From an uncultured Roseicyclus sp. (GTDB lineage: Bacteria; Pseudomonadota; Alphaproteobacteria; Rhodobacterales; Rhodobacteraceae): a DNA stretch of 64,000 nucleotides. Below the pieces are notes generated by a model. The model was not told where the DNA came from. It saw nothing but the letters and a program-made list of their open reading frames with translations, and made no database searches. The stretch is taken from positions 558,001 through 622,000 of the forward strand of contig CANLEH010000002.1 in the NCBI GenBank assembly GCA_947489665.1, given 5' to 3'. The position numbers and the translations under genes are program-made. Below are positions 25,438-35,377 of this stretch, one piece after another. Numbering within the stretch: position 1 is the stretch's first letter; each line of letters begins with the position of its first letter.

Positions 25438-26202
25438 GTGACAGCAACCGACATGCCCCCCGCCGTACCGAGCCAAACCGCCCGCGCCCGCATACCCGCG
25501 CTCGACATCGCGCGCACGGTGGCGATCCTTGCGATGGTGGTGTTTCACTTCACGTTTGATCTTGAACTCTTTGGTTATCTGGCCCCGGGTACAACCACCC
25601 TGCCCGGCCCATGGCGGGCGTTGGCCGTGGCGACAGCAAGCGCGTTTCTGTTTCTGGCCGGTGTGTCGCTCTGGATGGCCCATGGGTCCGGCATAAACTG
25701 GCGCGCTTTCTGGTGGCGTTTTGGCAAAGTCGGCGGCGCAGCCCTTCTGGTCACCATCGGCACCTACATGGCCTTTCCAGATGCATTCGTCTTTTTCGGT
25801 ATCCTACATTCAATCGCACTTTGCTCGCTTTTCGGGTTGGCTGCCCTGCGTTTGCCGGCCGCGATCACCGCCATTATTGCCGTCGCGGTGTTCTTTGCAC
25901 CGGATTTTGCGCGATCTGACCTGTTCAATGCCCCGTGGCTCTGGTGGACCGGTTTGCAAACCATCCCGCTGCGCACCGTCGACTATGAACCGATCTTTCC
26001 CTGGTTCGCGGCATTCCTGCTAGGCCTGGCCACCGCCAAGGCCATGGACCGTGCAGGTCTATGGGCGCGCCTGTCCGCACCAGCGCCGTCCCGTACACTC
26101 CGAATGTTGAGCTTTCCCGGCAAACACAGCTTGATCATTTACCTGATCCATCAACCCATCCTCATGGGCCTGATCTGGAGCGTGACGCAACTCGTCCGGT
26201 AG
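25438..26202 (+). CDS. DUF1624 / heparan-alpha-glucosaminide N-acetyltransferase-like membrane protein
   Basis: A 254-aa integral membrane protein with about seven hydrophobic helices. The start of the domain, ARIPALDIARTVAILAMVVFHFTFDLELFG, with a conserved His in VFHF, fits the DUF1624/HGSNAT-type acyltransferase family, which moves acyl groups across membranes onto sugars. FPGKHSLIIYLIHQPIL near the C-terminus is also typical. It starts with GTG, preceded by GGACAGG. The substrate is unknown. Confidence 0.8.
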   Translation: MTATDMPPAVPSQTARARIPALDIARTVAILAMVVFHFTFDLELFGYLAPGTTTLPGPWRALAVATASAFLFLAGVSLWMAHGSGINWRAFWWRFGKVGGAALLVTIGTYMAFPDAFVFFGILHSIALCSLFGLAALRLPAAITAIIAVAVFFAPDFARSDLFNAPWLWWTGLQTIPLRTVDYEPIFPWFAAFLLGLATAKAMDRAGLWARLSAPAPSRTLRMLSFPGKHSLIIYLIHQPILMGLIWSVTQLVR

Positions 26203-26217
26203 CTCTGCGAAAGGCGG

Positions 26218-28785
26218 TCAGGCGCCGCGCATCCGCGCCACCATCTCACCCAAATCGCGGCTCAGGCCCTCTGCCTTCGCCATCCGCTCCAACTCCGCCA
26301 ACATCAGGGCCTGCCGGTCGGCATCATAGCGCTTCCAGCTGTCAAAGGCCGTCGACATGCGCGCGGTCGTTTGCGGGTTCAATGCATCCAGCTTCAACAG
26401 CCAATCAGCGACGAACCGGTAGCCCGCGCCAGAGGGGTCGTGGAACCCCGCCGGATTGCCCGCCGTCAGCCCCGCAATCACTGACCGAAAGCGATTGGGG
26501 TTCTTGTAGTCGAAGAGCGGATGCTGGGTCAGATGCGTCGCGCGGTCCACGGCTGTCTCGGGCGCGGCCAAGGCGACTTGCGACATGAACCACTTGTCCA
26601 TCACCAGCCGGTCCCCTTGCCACTGCGCCTCAAACCGCGCCGCGATGTCTGGATCGCCCGCTTCCAGCAAGCGGCCGAAGGCGGCCATCTGATCGGTCAT
26701 GTTCGTGGCGGCCTCATACTGCGCCAAAGCGCGCGCCGGTCCCTCCACTGCCGTCAGATATCCCAGGCACGTGTTGCGCAGGCTGCGCTGCGCTGCAGGC
26801 TCGGCGGCGGGGCTGTATGGACCAGCCGGTTCATTGGCCTCATATTGGCGGATCAATTCCTCCTTCATCGCTTCGGCAATCGCGCGCTGTATCTCTTTGC
26901 GCTTGGCGTGGATCAGCGTCGGGTCCGGCACGATCCCGGCATCAACACAGGCCTGCGCCAGATCATCCTCTGACGGCAGGGCAAACATCAGCGCGCGGAA
27001 CGCCGGATCGACGCATGTATCGCGCAGCACAACTTCAAGGGAGGCCAACAGATCTGGCGCCACGAACGCCTGCCCGCCGATCATGTTCAAAAGATCCTCG
27101 CGCAACACACTGCGCCCGGCTTCCCAGCGGTTGAACGGATCCGTGTCATCGCGCATCAACGCCAGCCGTTCCGCAAACGTCGTCGGCGCATCGAGCGTCA
27201 CGGGGGCCGAGAACCCGCGCAAAAGCGATGGCGTCACAGCGCCCGTCCCAACCTGGTCCAGCGGCCAGGACAGGCGCATCTCAGGCCCATCCAATACCGC
27301 CAGCATCTCCGGAACCACCTCTTTGCCATCACTATAAAGCGCCAGACGCACCGGGATGACCGCAGGCTCTTTCATCGGCTGATCCGGCGTTGGTGGCACC
27401 TCCTGGCTCAGGAGCAGGGCAAATTCATCCCCCTCCACGCCCCAACGCGCCGTTACCTTGGGCGTGCCTGCCTGAGAATACCAGCGCTTGAACTGCGACA
27501 GGTCCTGGCCCGTGACCTCTTCAAAGCAGGCCAGCCAATCCTCGATGGTGCAGGCCTGCCCGTCGTGACGGTCGAAATAGAGCGTACAACCCGCCCGATA
27601 GGCATCCTCGCCAATCAGGGTGCGCAACATGCCGATGACCTCGGCCCCCTTTTCATAAACGGTGGCCGTGTAGAAATTGTTGATCTCCACATAGCTTTCG
27701 GGCCGGACATTGTGCGCCAAAGGCCCCGCATCTTCGCGGAACTGGCGGGCGCGCAGCGTCAGCACATCCTGAATGCGCTGTACCGGCGCGCTGCGCATAT
27801 CTGCACTGAACTGCTGGTCGCGGAACACCGTCAGCCCCTCTTTCAGGCACAGCTGGAACCAGTCGCGACAGGTGATGCGATTGCCCGTCCAGTTGTGGAA
27901 ATATTCATGGGCAATGATCGCCTCGATACTGGCAAAATCCGCATCCGTCGCGGTCTCGGGCGAGGCTAGGACGTATTTGGAGTTGAAGATATTCAGCCCC
28001 TTATTCTCCATCGCGCCCATGTTGAAATCGTCAACCGCGACGATGTTGAAGACGTCCAGATCGTATTCGCGCCCGTAAACCTCTTCATCCCAGCGCATCG
28101 ACCGGATCAGCGCATCCATGGCGTAGTCGCATTTGTCCTCATCCCCGGGCCGCACCCAGATGTTGAGGTCCACGGGCGCGCCGCTTGCGGTCGTGAAATG
28201 GTCCGAATGCGCCACCAGATCGCCCGCGACCAGCGCAAAAAGATAGGCGGGCTTGGGGTGCGGATCATGCCATTCCGCAAAGCCTTCGCCCGCGCCCGCC
28301 GGGTTGCCGTTCGACAGCAGGACGGGCAGATCGCTTTCCATCCGCACCTTGAACGGCGCCATGACATCTGGCCGGTCCGGGTAATAGGTGATCTTGCGGA
28401 ACCCCTCGGCCTCACACTGGGTGCAGTACATGCCGTTGGACATGTAGAGGCCTTCGAGCGCCGTGTTGGTCTCAGGGCTGATCTCCACCTCCGCCTCCCA
28501 AAGGAACGGCGCATCGGGCACCATGGCCACCAGACCATCCTCGCGGATCGAAGGTTTCCAATCCTGCCCGTCGATGCTGGCACGCAGCAGCGTCAGACCC
28601 TCACCATGCAGGAAGAACGTGCGATCATCGGTCTCCGGGTTGGGCCGAAATGCGATCTTGGACCGCACGCGCGTTGCCGTCGGATGCAGGGTAAAATGCA
28701 ACTCCACACTATCAATCAGAAAACCGAACGGCGTATAATCCTCCAACCGGATCGGCGCGGGGGCGGCGGGTGCGGCATCTTTCAT
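26218..28785 (-). CDS. pepN: Aminopeptidase N (M1 family)
   Basis: An 855-aa zinc aminopeptidase that removes N-terminal residues from peptides in the cytoplasm. The exopeptidase motif GAMEN is present in NMGAMENKGLN, and the zinc site HEYFHNWTGNR (HExxH) is followed by the third ligand Glu in LKEGLTVF. C-terminal helical domains match the length of the E. coli enzyme (870 aa). It is convergent with the acyltransferase gene (15-base gap) and divergent from the photolyase gene. Confidence 0.97.
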   Translation of the reverse strand: MKDAAPAAPAPIRLEDYTPFGFLIDSVELHFTLHPTATRVRSKIAFRPNPETDDRTFFLHGEGLTLLRASIDGQDWKPSIREDGLVAMVPDAPFLWEAEVEISPETNTALEGLYMSNGMYCTQCEAEGFRKITYYPDRPDVMAPFKVRMESDLPVLLSNGNPAGAGEGFAEWHDPHPKPAYLFALVAGDLVAHSDHFTTASGAPVDLNIWVRPGDEDKCDYAMDALIRSMRWDEEVYGREYDLDVFNIVAVDDFNMGAMENKGLNIFNSKYVLASPETATDADFASIEAIIAHEYFHNWTGNRITCRDWFQLCLKEGLTVFRDQQFSADMRSAPVQRIQDVLTLRARQFREDAGPLAHNVRPESYVEINNFYTATVYEKGAEVIGMLRTLIGEDAYRAGCTLYFDRHDGQACTIEDWLACFEEVTGQDLSQFKRWYSQAGTPKVTARWGVEGDEFALLLSQEVPPTPDQPMKEPAVIPVRLALYSDGKEVVPEMLAVLDGPEMRLSWPLDQVGTGAVTPSLLRGFSAPVTLDAPTTFAERLALMRDDTDPFNRWEAGRSVLREDLLNMIGGQAFVAPDLLASLEVVLRDTCVDPAFRALMFALPSEDDLAQACVDAGIVPDPTLIHAKRKEIQRAIAEAMKEELIRQYEANEPAGPYSPAAEPAAQRSLRNTCLGYLTAVEGPARALAQYEAATNMTDQMAAFGRLLEAGDPDIAARFEAQWQGDRLVMDKWFMSQVALAAPETAVDRATHLTQHPLFDYKNPNRFRSVIAGLTAGNPAGFHDPSGAGYRFVADWLLKLDALNPQTTARMSTAFDSWKRYDADRQALMLAELERMAKAEGLSRDLGEMVARMRGA

Positions 28786-28888
28786 CGGACATGCTCCTTG
28801 GGCTATCCTGCATAGCTAGAGCGCGACCAGACGGCGCGCAACCGACGCCGAAGGTTGCGGATGCAAACGGGCATACTATCTCTGCCTC

Positions 28889-30427
28889 ATGGCAAATGTT
28901 CTTGTTTGGTTCAAACGCGATCTGCGGGTGCAGGACAACCCAGGCTTGGCCTTGGCCGCAGCCCGGGACGGCTGCGTTTTGCCGCTCTACATTGCCGAGC
29001 CTGAGGCCTGGGCGCAGCCCGACGCCTCCGCCCGCCAATGGCGCTTTATCGCGGAGAGCCTTGAGGGTTTGCGCGCAGATCTCGCCGGCGTCGGTGCGCC
29101 ATTGATCATCCGCCGGGGCGAGGCGGTCGAGACCCTCGCAACCATCTGCGCCGCCCACCAGATCACTGAGATCATCAGCCACGAGGAAACCGGCAACCTC
29201 TGGTCCTATGCCCGCGACCGAAAGGTTGCTGCATGGGCGCGTGCCGCTGGCATCCGCTGGACGGAAGTGCCGCAGATGGGGGTCCATCGACGCCTGCTCA
29301 GTCGCGACGGATGGGCCAAGACCCGCGAAAAGGCCATGCGCCTGCCCCAGGTCGACGCGCCAAACGCCCTGCGCGGCTTTCCCGAAGATCCGGGCGCAAT
29401 CCCAGACGCCCGCGATCTCGGCCTTGCCTTCGACCCCTGCCCCGGTCGCCAACGGGGCGGTCGTAAAATGGCACTGTCCACGCTCGGCTCGTTCCTGACC
29501 GAACGCGGGCAAGACTATCGCCGCGCCATGTCCTCGCCGCTTGAGGGCGCGACCGCCTGCTCTCGCCTCTCCCCCCACCTGGCCTTCGGAACCCTCTCCC
29601 CCCGCGAAGCGGTCCACGCCAATGCCGCCCGCCGGGCCGAGCTGAAAGGCACCCGGTCGGGCTGGCTCGGCTCGCTCAAGAGTTTCGAGGCCCGCCTCGC
29701 CTGGCGTGACCATTTCATGCAGAAGCTCGAAGATCAGCCAAGCATTGAAACCCGCTGCCTGCACACGGCCTATGAGGGCCTGCGCCCGGCCACGCCCGAC
29801 GCGAGCCGCCTGCACGCATGGGAACAGGGTGAGACTGGCCTGCCATTCGTCGATGCCTGCATGCGCTCGCTCAACGCCACCGGTTGGCTCAACTTCCGCA
29901 TGCGCGCGATGCTGGTGGCGGTGGCGTCCTACCACCTGTGGCTCGATTGGCGCGCGACCGGCCCGCATCTCGCCCGCCAATTCACGGATTATGAACCCGG
30001 CATCCACTGGCCGCAGGTCCAAATGCAATCGGGCACCACCGGCATGAACACGATCCGCATCTACAACCCCGTCAAACAAGGCATGGATCACGACCCTACC
30101 GGCGCGTTTACCCGCCAATGGTGCCCCGAATTGCGCGACGTGCCCGACGCGCATCTGCAGACCCCGTGGACATGGGAAGGCGCGAGACAGCTGCTCGGCA
30201 AACGTTATCCCGCCCCGATTGTCGATGTGAAAGAGACGGCGAAAGCCGCCCGCGACCGTGTCTGGGCCGTGCGCCGCGGCGATGCGTTCCGCGCGCAAGC
30301 GGCGGAGATCGTTGAAAAGCACGCCTCCCGCAAGGATGGCGGTGCGTGGCGGCACTTTGTCAATGACCGCGCCCCGAAACGAAAAAAAGCCAAATCACCT
30401 GACGTGCAGCTTTCCCTCGGCCTCTGA
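28889..30427 (+). CDS. Cryptochrome/photolyase family flavoprotein
   Basis: A 512-aa protein with an N-terminal Rossmann antenna domain (VLVWFKRDLRVQDNPGL) and a C-terminal FAD domain (FGTLSPREAV, LAWRDHFMQKLE, FVDACMRSLNATGWLNFRMR). Most photolyases end this region with a WQW...RIFNP block; here it is HWPQVQMQSGTTGMNTIRIYNPVKQG. That variant suggests a subgroup distinct from class I CPD photolyase, so repair of UV dimers versus a sensory role is open. No ribosome binding site is visible; TACTAT lies 9 bases before the ATG, suggesting a leaderless message. A basic tail (KRKKAK) ends the chain. Confidence 0.88.
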   Translation: MANVLVWFKRDLRVQDNPGLALAAARDGCVLPLYIAEPEAWAQPDASARQWRFIAESLEGLRADLAGVGAPLIIRRGEAVETLATICAAHQITEIISHEETGNLWSYARDRKVAAWARAAGIRWTEVPQMGVHRRLLSRDGWAKTREKAMRLPQVDAPNALRGFPEDPGAIPDARDLGLAFDPCPGRQRGGRKMALSTLGSFLTERGQDYRRAMSSPLEGATACSRLSPHLAFGTLSPREAVHANAARRAELKGTRSGWLGSLKSFEARLAWRDHFMQKLEDQPSIETRCLHTAYEGLRPATPDASRLHAWEQGETGLPFVDACMRSLNATGWLNFRMRAMLVAVASYHLWLDWRATGPHLARQFTDYEPGIHWPQVQMQSGTTGMNTIRIYNPVKQGMDHDPTGAFTRQWCPELRDVPDAHLQTPWTWEGARQLLGKRYPAPIVDVKETAKAARDRVWAVRRGDAFRAQAAEIVEKHASRKDGGAWRHFVNDRAPKRKKAKSPDVQLSLGL

Positions 30428-30551
30428 TCCGCCCGCACACGCGGCGTTTTGCGAAACAGTCTGTGCCGCTTAGGTAGGGAAAACGGGTGTTTGATCGGCC
30501 CCGGGTTGCACCTAATCTGCCTTGCATCAACGCAAGATCACGGAGCCCATC

Positions 30552-31076
30552 ATGCACATCCTCATCGGCCTCGCGACGCTCGTGGGCGGCATCCTGTTCT
30601 GGGTCTGGCGCGCACGGATGGCTGCGAATGCGGCCTCTGAACTCGCCGATATTGCGGGCACTATGGCAGGCGCCGTGCGTCGGTTCGGCTTTCGCCGCCG
30701 CCACGATATGCACCCGGTTGATTGCATTGAGGATAACACGCTCGCTGCCGGTGCGCTGACCGTGGCCTTTCTCGACCTCGGCACCTCCCAGACCGACGAG
30801 CTGCGCACCAAGCACCTCCTGGCACTTCAATCCCATTTCGCCATCGACAAGTCGGAAGCCGAGGAAATCCTCGTGATGGGCCATTGGATGGTCAACGAAT
30901 GCAACGGCCCCGCCCCCGCTGTCACGCGGCTCGGCAAGCGGTTGATGAAGCTGACCGGGTCCCACGGCCTCGACGCGCCGCTCAATGTTATTAACGATGT
31001 TGCCTCCGCGACCGGTGGGCTGACCGACAGCCAACGCGATGCCCTGCACGATTTGCAGCGGATTTTCCGACGCTGA
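30552..31076 (+). CDS. TerB-like helical protein with N-terminal membrane anchor
   Basis: A 174-aa protein with one hydrophobic helix at residues 1-20 (MHILIGLATLVGGILFWVW) and a helical cytoplasmic domain. The stretch LAAGALTVAFLDLG through ALQSHFAIDKSEAEEILVMGHWMV resembles the TerB/DjlA-type helical domain. TerB proteins belong to the same stress-response network as TelA and XpaC, which are found together at 44.6-46.8 kb. The assignment is tentative. ATG 30552 is chosen because an upstream TTG has no support. Confidence 0.55.
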   Translation: MHILIGLATLVGGILFWVWRARMAANAASELADIAGTMAGAVRRFGFRRRHDMHPVDCIEDNTLAAGALTVAFLDLGTSQTDELRTKHLLALQSHFAIDKSEAEEILVMGHWMVNECNGPAPAVTRLGKRLMKLTGSHGLDAPLNVINDVASATGGLTDSQRDALHDLQRIFRR

Positions 31077-31111
31077 CCAAAGCCGCCCGTGCGCGCCATG
31101 TGAGTAGGCGC

Positions 31112-31139
31112 TTGCCCGCCCCCGCGCCCTGCCCTAAAC
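31112..31139 (+). promoter_or_regulatory. Candidate gatB promoter
   Basis: TTGCCC (31112-31117), 16 bases, then CTAAAC (31134-31139). A normal leader of about 20 bases with GGAGG follows. The same arrangement is seen before the gene at 36450. Confidence 0.4.
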
Positions 31140-31167
31140 CCGGCCTCGCGCAAATGCGGAGGCCAAA

Positions 31168-32679
31168 ATGCTCGACCTGACCTACGACACCCCGAAACCG
31201 AAAGTCATCGCCGGTGCCAAGCACGATTGGGAGCTTGTGATCGGGATGGAGGTGCACGCCCAGGTCGCCACCAACGCCAAGCTCTTCTCCGGTGCCTCCA
31301 CCACTTTCGGGGCCGAGCCGAATTCGAACGTCGCTTTCGTGGATGCCGGCATGCCCGGTATGTTGCCCGTCATCAACGAGGCCTGCGTCGCCCAGGCCGT
31401 GCGCACCGGCCTTGGCCTGAAGGCCGAGATCCACCTGAATTCCGCGTTCGACCGCAAAAACTACTTCTACCCCGACCTGCCGCAGGGCTACCAGATCAGC
31501 CAACTTTACCACCCGATCGTGGGCGAAGGCGAAGTGCTGGTGGAACTGGGTGACGGCACCGCGCGCATGGTCCGCATCGAACGCATCCACCTCGAACAGG
31601 ATGCCGGTAAATCTATCCACGACATGGACCCCGCGCTTTCCTTCGTGGACCTCAACCGCACCGGCGTCGCGTTGATGGAGATCGTCTCCCGCCCCGACAT
31701 CCGCGGCCCGGAAGAGGCCGCCGCGTACCTGCTGAAACTCCGCCAGATCATGCTCTATCTCGGCACCTGCGACGGCAACATGCAGAACGGCAACCTGCGT
31801 GCGGATGTCAACGTCTCCGTCTGCCTGCCCGGCGCCTATGAGCGCTATCAGGAAACGCAGGATTTCTCCCATCTCGGCACAAGGTGTGAGATCAAGAACA
31901 TGAACTCCACCCGCTTCATCCAGCAGGCGATCGAGGTGGAGGCCAAGCGCCAGATCGCCATCCTCGAAGCGGGCGGCACAATCGATCAGGAAACCCGCCT
32001 CTACGATGTCGACAAGGGCGAAACCCGCTCCATGCGCTCCAAGGAAGAAGCGCACGATTACCGCTATTTCCCTGATCCCGACCTCCTGCCGTTGGAGATC
32101 GAACAGGCCTGGGTCGACGACATCGCCGCCCACCTCCCCGAACTCCCCGACGCCAAGAAGGCCCGCTTCATGGGTGACTTCGGCCTCGCCGACTACGACG
32201 CCTCCGTCCTGACCGCCGACCTCGACGCCGCCGCCTATTTCGAGGCCGTCGCCGCGAAGACCAACGGCAAACTCGCCGCAAACTGGGTTATCAACGAGCT
32301 CTTTGGTCGCCTGAAGAAGGACGACCGCGAGATCGAGGATAGCCCGGTCACCCCCGATCAGCTCTCGTCGCTGATCGCCTTGATCGAGGCCGACACCATC
32401 TCCGGCAAGATCGCAAAAGACGTGTTCGAAATCAGCTACACGTCAGGCCGCGACCCCGAGGAAATCGTCGAGACCGAGGGCCTGAAACAGGTCACCGATA
32501 CCGGCGCCATCGAGGCTGCAGTGGATGAAATCATCGCCGCCAACCCCGACCAGGTCGCCAAGGCGAAAGAGAACCCGAAGCTCGCTGGCTGGTTCGTGGG
32601 TCAGGTCATGAAGGCCACGGGCGGCAAGGCGAACCCCAAGGCCGTGAACCAGATCGTCGCGCAGAAGCTGGACGCGTAG
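31168..32679 (+). CDS. gatB: Aspartyl/glutamyl-tRNA amidotransferase subunit B
   Basis: A 503-aa subunit of GatCAB, which converts Glu-tRNA(Gln) and Asp-tRNA(Asn) into the correct amidated forms. Visible are the kinase-like domain ([63 protein letters not shown]) and the C-terminal helical tail domain ([17 protein letters not shown] and [22 protein letters not shown]) that senses the tRNA. gatA and gatC are not in the window. GGAGG precedes the ATG. Confidence 0.98.
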   Translation: MLDLTYDTPKPKVIAGAKHDWELVIGMEVHAQVATNAKLFSGASTTFGAEPNSNVAFVDAGMPGMLPVINEACVAQAVRTGLGLKAEIHLNSAFDRKNYFYPDLPQGYQISQLYHPIVGEGEVLVELGDGTARMVRIERIHLEQDAGKSIHDMDPALSFVDLNRTGVALMEIVSRPDIRGPEEAAAYLLKLRQIMLYLGTCDGNMQNGNLRADVNVSVCLPGAYERYQETQDFSHLGTRCEIKNMNSTRFIQQAIEVEAKRQIAILEAGGTIDQETRLYDVDKGETRSMRSKEEAHDYRYFPDPDLLPLEIEQAWVDDIAAHLPELPDAKKARFMGDFGLADYDASVLTADLDAAAYFEAVAAKTNGKLAANWVINELFGRLKKDDREIEDSPVTPDQLSSLIALIEADTISGKIAKDVFEISYTSGRDPEEIVETEGLKQVTDTGAIEAAVDEIIAANPDQVAKAKENPKLAGWFVGQVMKATGGKANPKAVNQIVAQKLDA

Positions 32680-32717
32680 CGCGGGCGTTTTTCGTTCAAG
32701 CGTGTTAGGCTTCAAAG

Positions 32718-33968
32718 ATGACGAGCGGGATCAACCACATAGCACCGGATGAGAAGCACCCGTCCGTGGTGAAACTCAAGCTGGACACGACCCGCGATAT
32801 CAAAGAAGGCCGCATCGACGTTGGCGGCATCTGTATTGCGGCCAAGGATTTCGGGGCGCATCCAACGCTGCGCCTCTCAACGGCAAAGGGCGATATCGAT
32901 CTGGCGTTCAAGGCCGACGAGACCCCGCGCCGCCAGAAGCGGTTCGCCAAGCTCAGCCTGAATGCACTTGCTTGCGAAATCCAGCAATTCAGCGTGCACG
33001 AGGCCGACGTGCCCGCAACCCTGCTCCTGACGTCTGAGGATGGCACGCAAGAAGCCGTTCTTGCCCAATTCGACGCCCATCCGGTCGAGCAAATCCACGA
33101 TCAGCTGGTCCGGCAGGTTGAACAGAACGCCATCGACATCGACGCACTGGACCTTGCGCTTGCCAGCCTGCCGGAAGACAGTCGTAAATCGGACGAGGGG
33201 CAGTTGATGGCGGCCGTCCTCAACATCATGCGTCACGGCTATGAAGGGACGGGCGAGGCAGAACTTCGCGCAATGCGCCGCATCTATCGCAGTCGCGAGC
33301 GGTTCCTGATGTATCCCCGTTACATTGACCTGCTGAACCTCGCCATCGCGCCGGTGGTCTATGGCAACCACGGGCTGACCCAGAAATTCGCGGATATGGA
33401 GCTGACACAGGATTTCTGGAGTGCACTCAACGACTTCCTGGCGTTTCTTGATGCGGAATTCGGGCCCAGCTTCCTTGTCTCCGGCTCCCTGCTTGGCCTG
33501 ATCCGCGAAGGGCAGTTACTGCCCCACGACGATGATCTCGACATCGCCATCGTCCTGCCTGCCAACAACGCTGCCGAAGCCGCAGAGCAATGGAACGGTG
33601 TCAAACAGAGGCTTATCGAAAAAGGCATGCTGAACGAAGGCATGACAGCCACGGCGCGCCTCCCCCTGCTGAAGTCCATTCGGATCGAAGGCGTTCCCAC
33701 CGATCTTTTCCCGGCCTGGCTTGAGGGCGAAAAGGTTTTCGTCTTCCCCCATACCTTCGGCGAGTTGGACCGCGCCGACGTGTTGCCGCTGGTCCCCGAG
33801 AAACAGTTCAACGTTCCGATCCCGCGCTGCCCTGAGAAGATGCTGGAAATCAACTATGGCGCCAGTTGGCGCACACCGGATCCGAACGCCAAACTGGATT
33901 GGCCACGCTGGAACAAGAATTACCGCGCCTTCATCAAGTCAAAGGTCTTCTCCGACTGGCAGGCCTGA
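32718..33968 (+). CDS. LicD/fukutin-type nucleotidyltransferase-fold protein
   Basis: A 416-aa protein in two parts. The C-terminal half (about residues 225-416) has the LicD signature SGSLLGLIREGQLLPHDDDLD, with the metal-binding Asp cluster, and GVPTDLFP. LicD and fukutin-related proteins add phosphocholine or polyol phosphate to surface glycans. The N-terminal 110 residues form a predicted beta-rich domain that I do not recognise, joined by a helical linker. The gene stands alone with no glycan-synthesis neighbours. No clear ribosome binding site precedes the ATG. The substrate is unknown. Confidence 0.8.
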   Translation: MTSGINHIAPDEKHPSVVKLKLDTTRDIKEGRIDVGGICIAAKDFGAHPTLRLSTAKGDIDLAFKADETPRRQKRFAKLSLNALACEIQQFSVHEADVPATLLLTSEDGTQEAVLAQFDAHPVEQIHDQLVRQVEQNAIDIDALDLALASLPEDSRKSDEGQLMAAVLNIMRHGYEGTGEAELRAMRRIYRSRERFLMYPRYIDLLNLAIAPVVYGNHGLTQKFADMELTQDFWSALNDFLAFLDAEFGPSFLVSGSLLGLIREGQLLPHDDDLDIAIVLPANNAAEAAEQWNGVKQRLIEKGMLNEGMTATARLPLLKSIRIEGVPTDLFPAWLEGEKVFVFPHTFGELDRADVLPLVPEKQFNVPIPRCPEKMLEINYGASWRTPDPNAKLDWPRWNKNYRAFIKSKVFSDWQA

Positions 33969-34037
33969 AGTTGCGCCAAAGCCAGATCGCACGCCTGCCC
34001 CTTGCGCCTGCCCCCCAGTCCGATTCATAACCCGCCC

Positions 34038-34442
34038 ATGAGCATCGAGTACAAAGTCGTCCCGGCCCCCGAAAAAGCGCGCAAACACCGCGGCCTCAAA
34101 GGCGCCGCCCTGTTCGCCCATTCGATTGAAACCTTGATGAACGAACTGGCCGCCGACGGCTGGCAGTACGTGCGCGCCGATACGCTTCCTCAAGAGGAGC
34201 GCGCAGGCCTGACATCGAAAACCACGACCTATCGTAACCTTTTGGTTTTTCAGCGTGAAATCGCGCCAGAGGCCGCTGAGCCACGCCCCGCTCCAGCCCC
34301 TGAAACGACCACGGAACCTGAGCCCGTCGAGGTGGAAGAAGACGAGGTCGAAAATCTCTGGCAAGACACAGAGACCACGGATGAAACCGAGCTTGGCGGC
34401 GCGCTATTCCCGCACCGTGAGCGCAAGGGCGTGGATCTCTGA
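34038..34442 (+). CDS. DUF4177 domain protein with acidic tail
   Basis: A 134-aa protein. The first 70 residues (IEYKVVPAPEK, LMNELAADGWQYVRADTLP) match the DUF4177 plan of a small alpha-beta domain with a conserved DGW. The rest is a Pro/Glu-rich acidic tail. There is no ribosome binding site before the ATG, but CATAAC at 34026-34031 sits 7 bases upstream, suggesting a leaderless message. The last 39 bases overlap the end of the convergent bolA gene. The function is unknown. Confidence 0.75.
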   Translation: MSIEYKVVPAPEKARKHRGLKGAALFAHSIETLMNELAADGWQYVRADTLPQEERAGLTSKTTTYRNLLVFQREIAPEAAEPRPAPAPETTTEPEPVEVEEDEVENLWQDTETTDETELGGALFPHRERKGVDL

Positions 34443-34661
34443 CATCAGCTCCTTGCCCAATGCTGCATGCACCGCACGATGCTTTGCGATCCGGCTCATG
34501 CCCGCGAAACTATCGCTTTGAATAGTAACGTTAAAATGGCTCTCTCCGCCCTCCTGAAAGCCCGCATGGCCACGATGCGCTTCGCTTTCATCGACGACCT
34601 CCAACACGCTTGGCGCAAATGCCCCACGTAACGCAGCCTCGATTTTCTCTGCCCGTGACAT
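34404..34661 (-). CDS. bolA: BolA family protein
   Basis: An 85-aa protein of the BolA family, which works with monothiol glutaredoxins in iron-sulfur cluster handling. The family pattern is clear: IEAALRGAF, then VVDESEAHRGHAG, the ligand His in GGESHFNVTIQSDSF, and RIAKHRAVHAALG. It is divergent from the J-domain protein gene 76 bases away, a pairing I know from other Rhodobacterales. Its 3' end overlaps the DUF4177 gene by 39 bases. Confidence 0.93.
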   Translation of the reverse strand: MSRAEKIEAALRGAFAPSVLEVVDESEAHRGHAGFQEGGESHFNVTIQSDSFAGMSRIAKHRAVHAALGKELMSEIHALALTVRE

Positions 34662-34737
34662 CTTTTCTGCCCTTCCCATCTTTCCCTCGCCCGTCAAAAC
34701 CCTAAACTGCTCTCTCCGAGTCGAGAAGGGCACGCAC

Positions 34738-35373
34738 ATGACCGACAAAGACCCGTTCAACTTTGACCTCCGCGTTTCCACGGATAAGAAGAAGCGCCGC
34801 ACTGGTCGGCGCGGCATGTCCGGCGCGTTCGAGACGTCGCAGCGGGTCTGCGAGCATCCCGGCTGCGAGGAGCAGGGCCAATACCGGGCGCCGAAAGGCC
34901 CTGATAACCTTGAAGAATTTCGCTGGTTCTGCCGCGACCATGTGCGGGAGTACAACCTGAAATGGAACTTCTTCGAAGGCACGACAGAGGCCGAGATGAA
35001 CGCTCAGATGGATCGTGACCGCGTCTGGGACAGGCCCACCAAACCCTTCAAGCAATCGGCAGAGGAAAAGGCCTGGGCGCGCCTTGGCATCGAGGATCCG
35101 CATCAGGTCCTGGGCCAGAACGCGACGCAAAATCCGGGCCGCGCCGGGGGAGGCACCAAAGGCCGTCGGCTCCCGCCCACCGAACGCCGCGCTGTCGAGA
35201 TCCTCGAGGTCAACGACAACGCCACCAAGCCCGAGATCCGCAAAGCCTATAAGGCGCTGATCAAGGTTTTGCACCCCGACATGAACGGTGGCGACCGCTC
35301 TGACGAAGACCGGCTGCAAGAGGTTGTCTGGGCCTGGGATCAGCTCAAGGTCTCGCGGAACTTCGCGGATTGA
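34738..35373 (+). CDS. DnaJ-domain protein with C-terminal J domain
   Basis: A 211-aa co-chaperone. The J domain is at the C-terminus (about 150-205: AVEILEVNDNATKPEIRKAYKALIK then LHPDMNGGDRS), with the HPD motif needed to stimulate Hsp70 ATPase. The N-terminal part has conserved Cys and His (VCEHPGCEEQGQYRAP and FCRDHVREYN) that could bind a metal ion. The layout is typical of a Rhodobacterales family encoded next to bolA. The client is unknown. Confidence 0.9.
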   Translation: MTDKDPFNFDLRVSTDKKKRRTGRRGMSGAFETSQRVCEHPGCEEQGQYRAPKGPDNLEEFRWFCRDHVREYNLKWNFFEGTTEAEMNAQMDRDRVWDRPTKPFKQSAEEKAWARLGIEDPHQVLGQNATQNPGRAGGGTKGRRLPPTERRAVEILEVNDNATKPEIRKAYKALIKVLHPDMNGGDRSDEDRLQEVVWAWDQLKVSRNFAD

Positions 35374-35377
35374 GGAC

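Noticed and set aside
28712-30355. 547-codon reverse-strand frame opposite the photolyase gene
   Set aside because: Shadow frame; it also overlaps the start of pepN.
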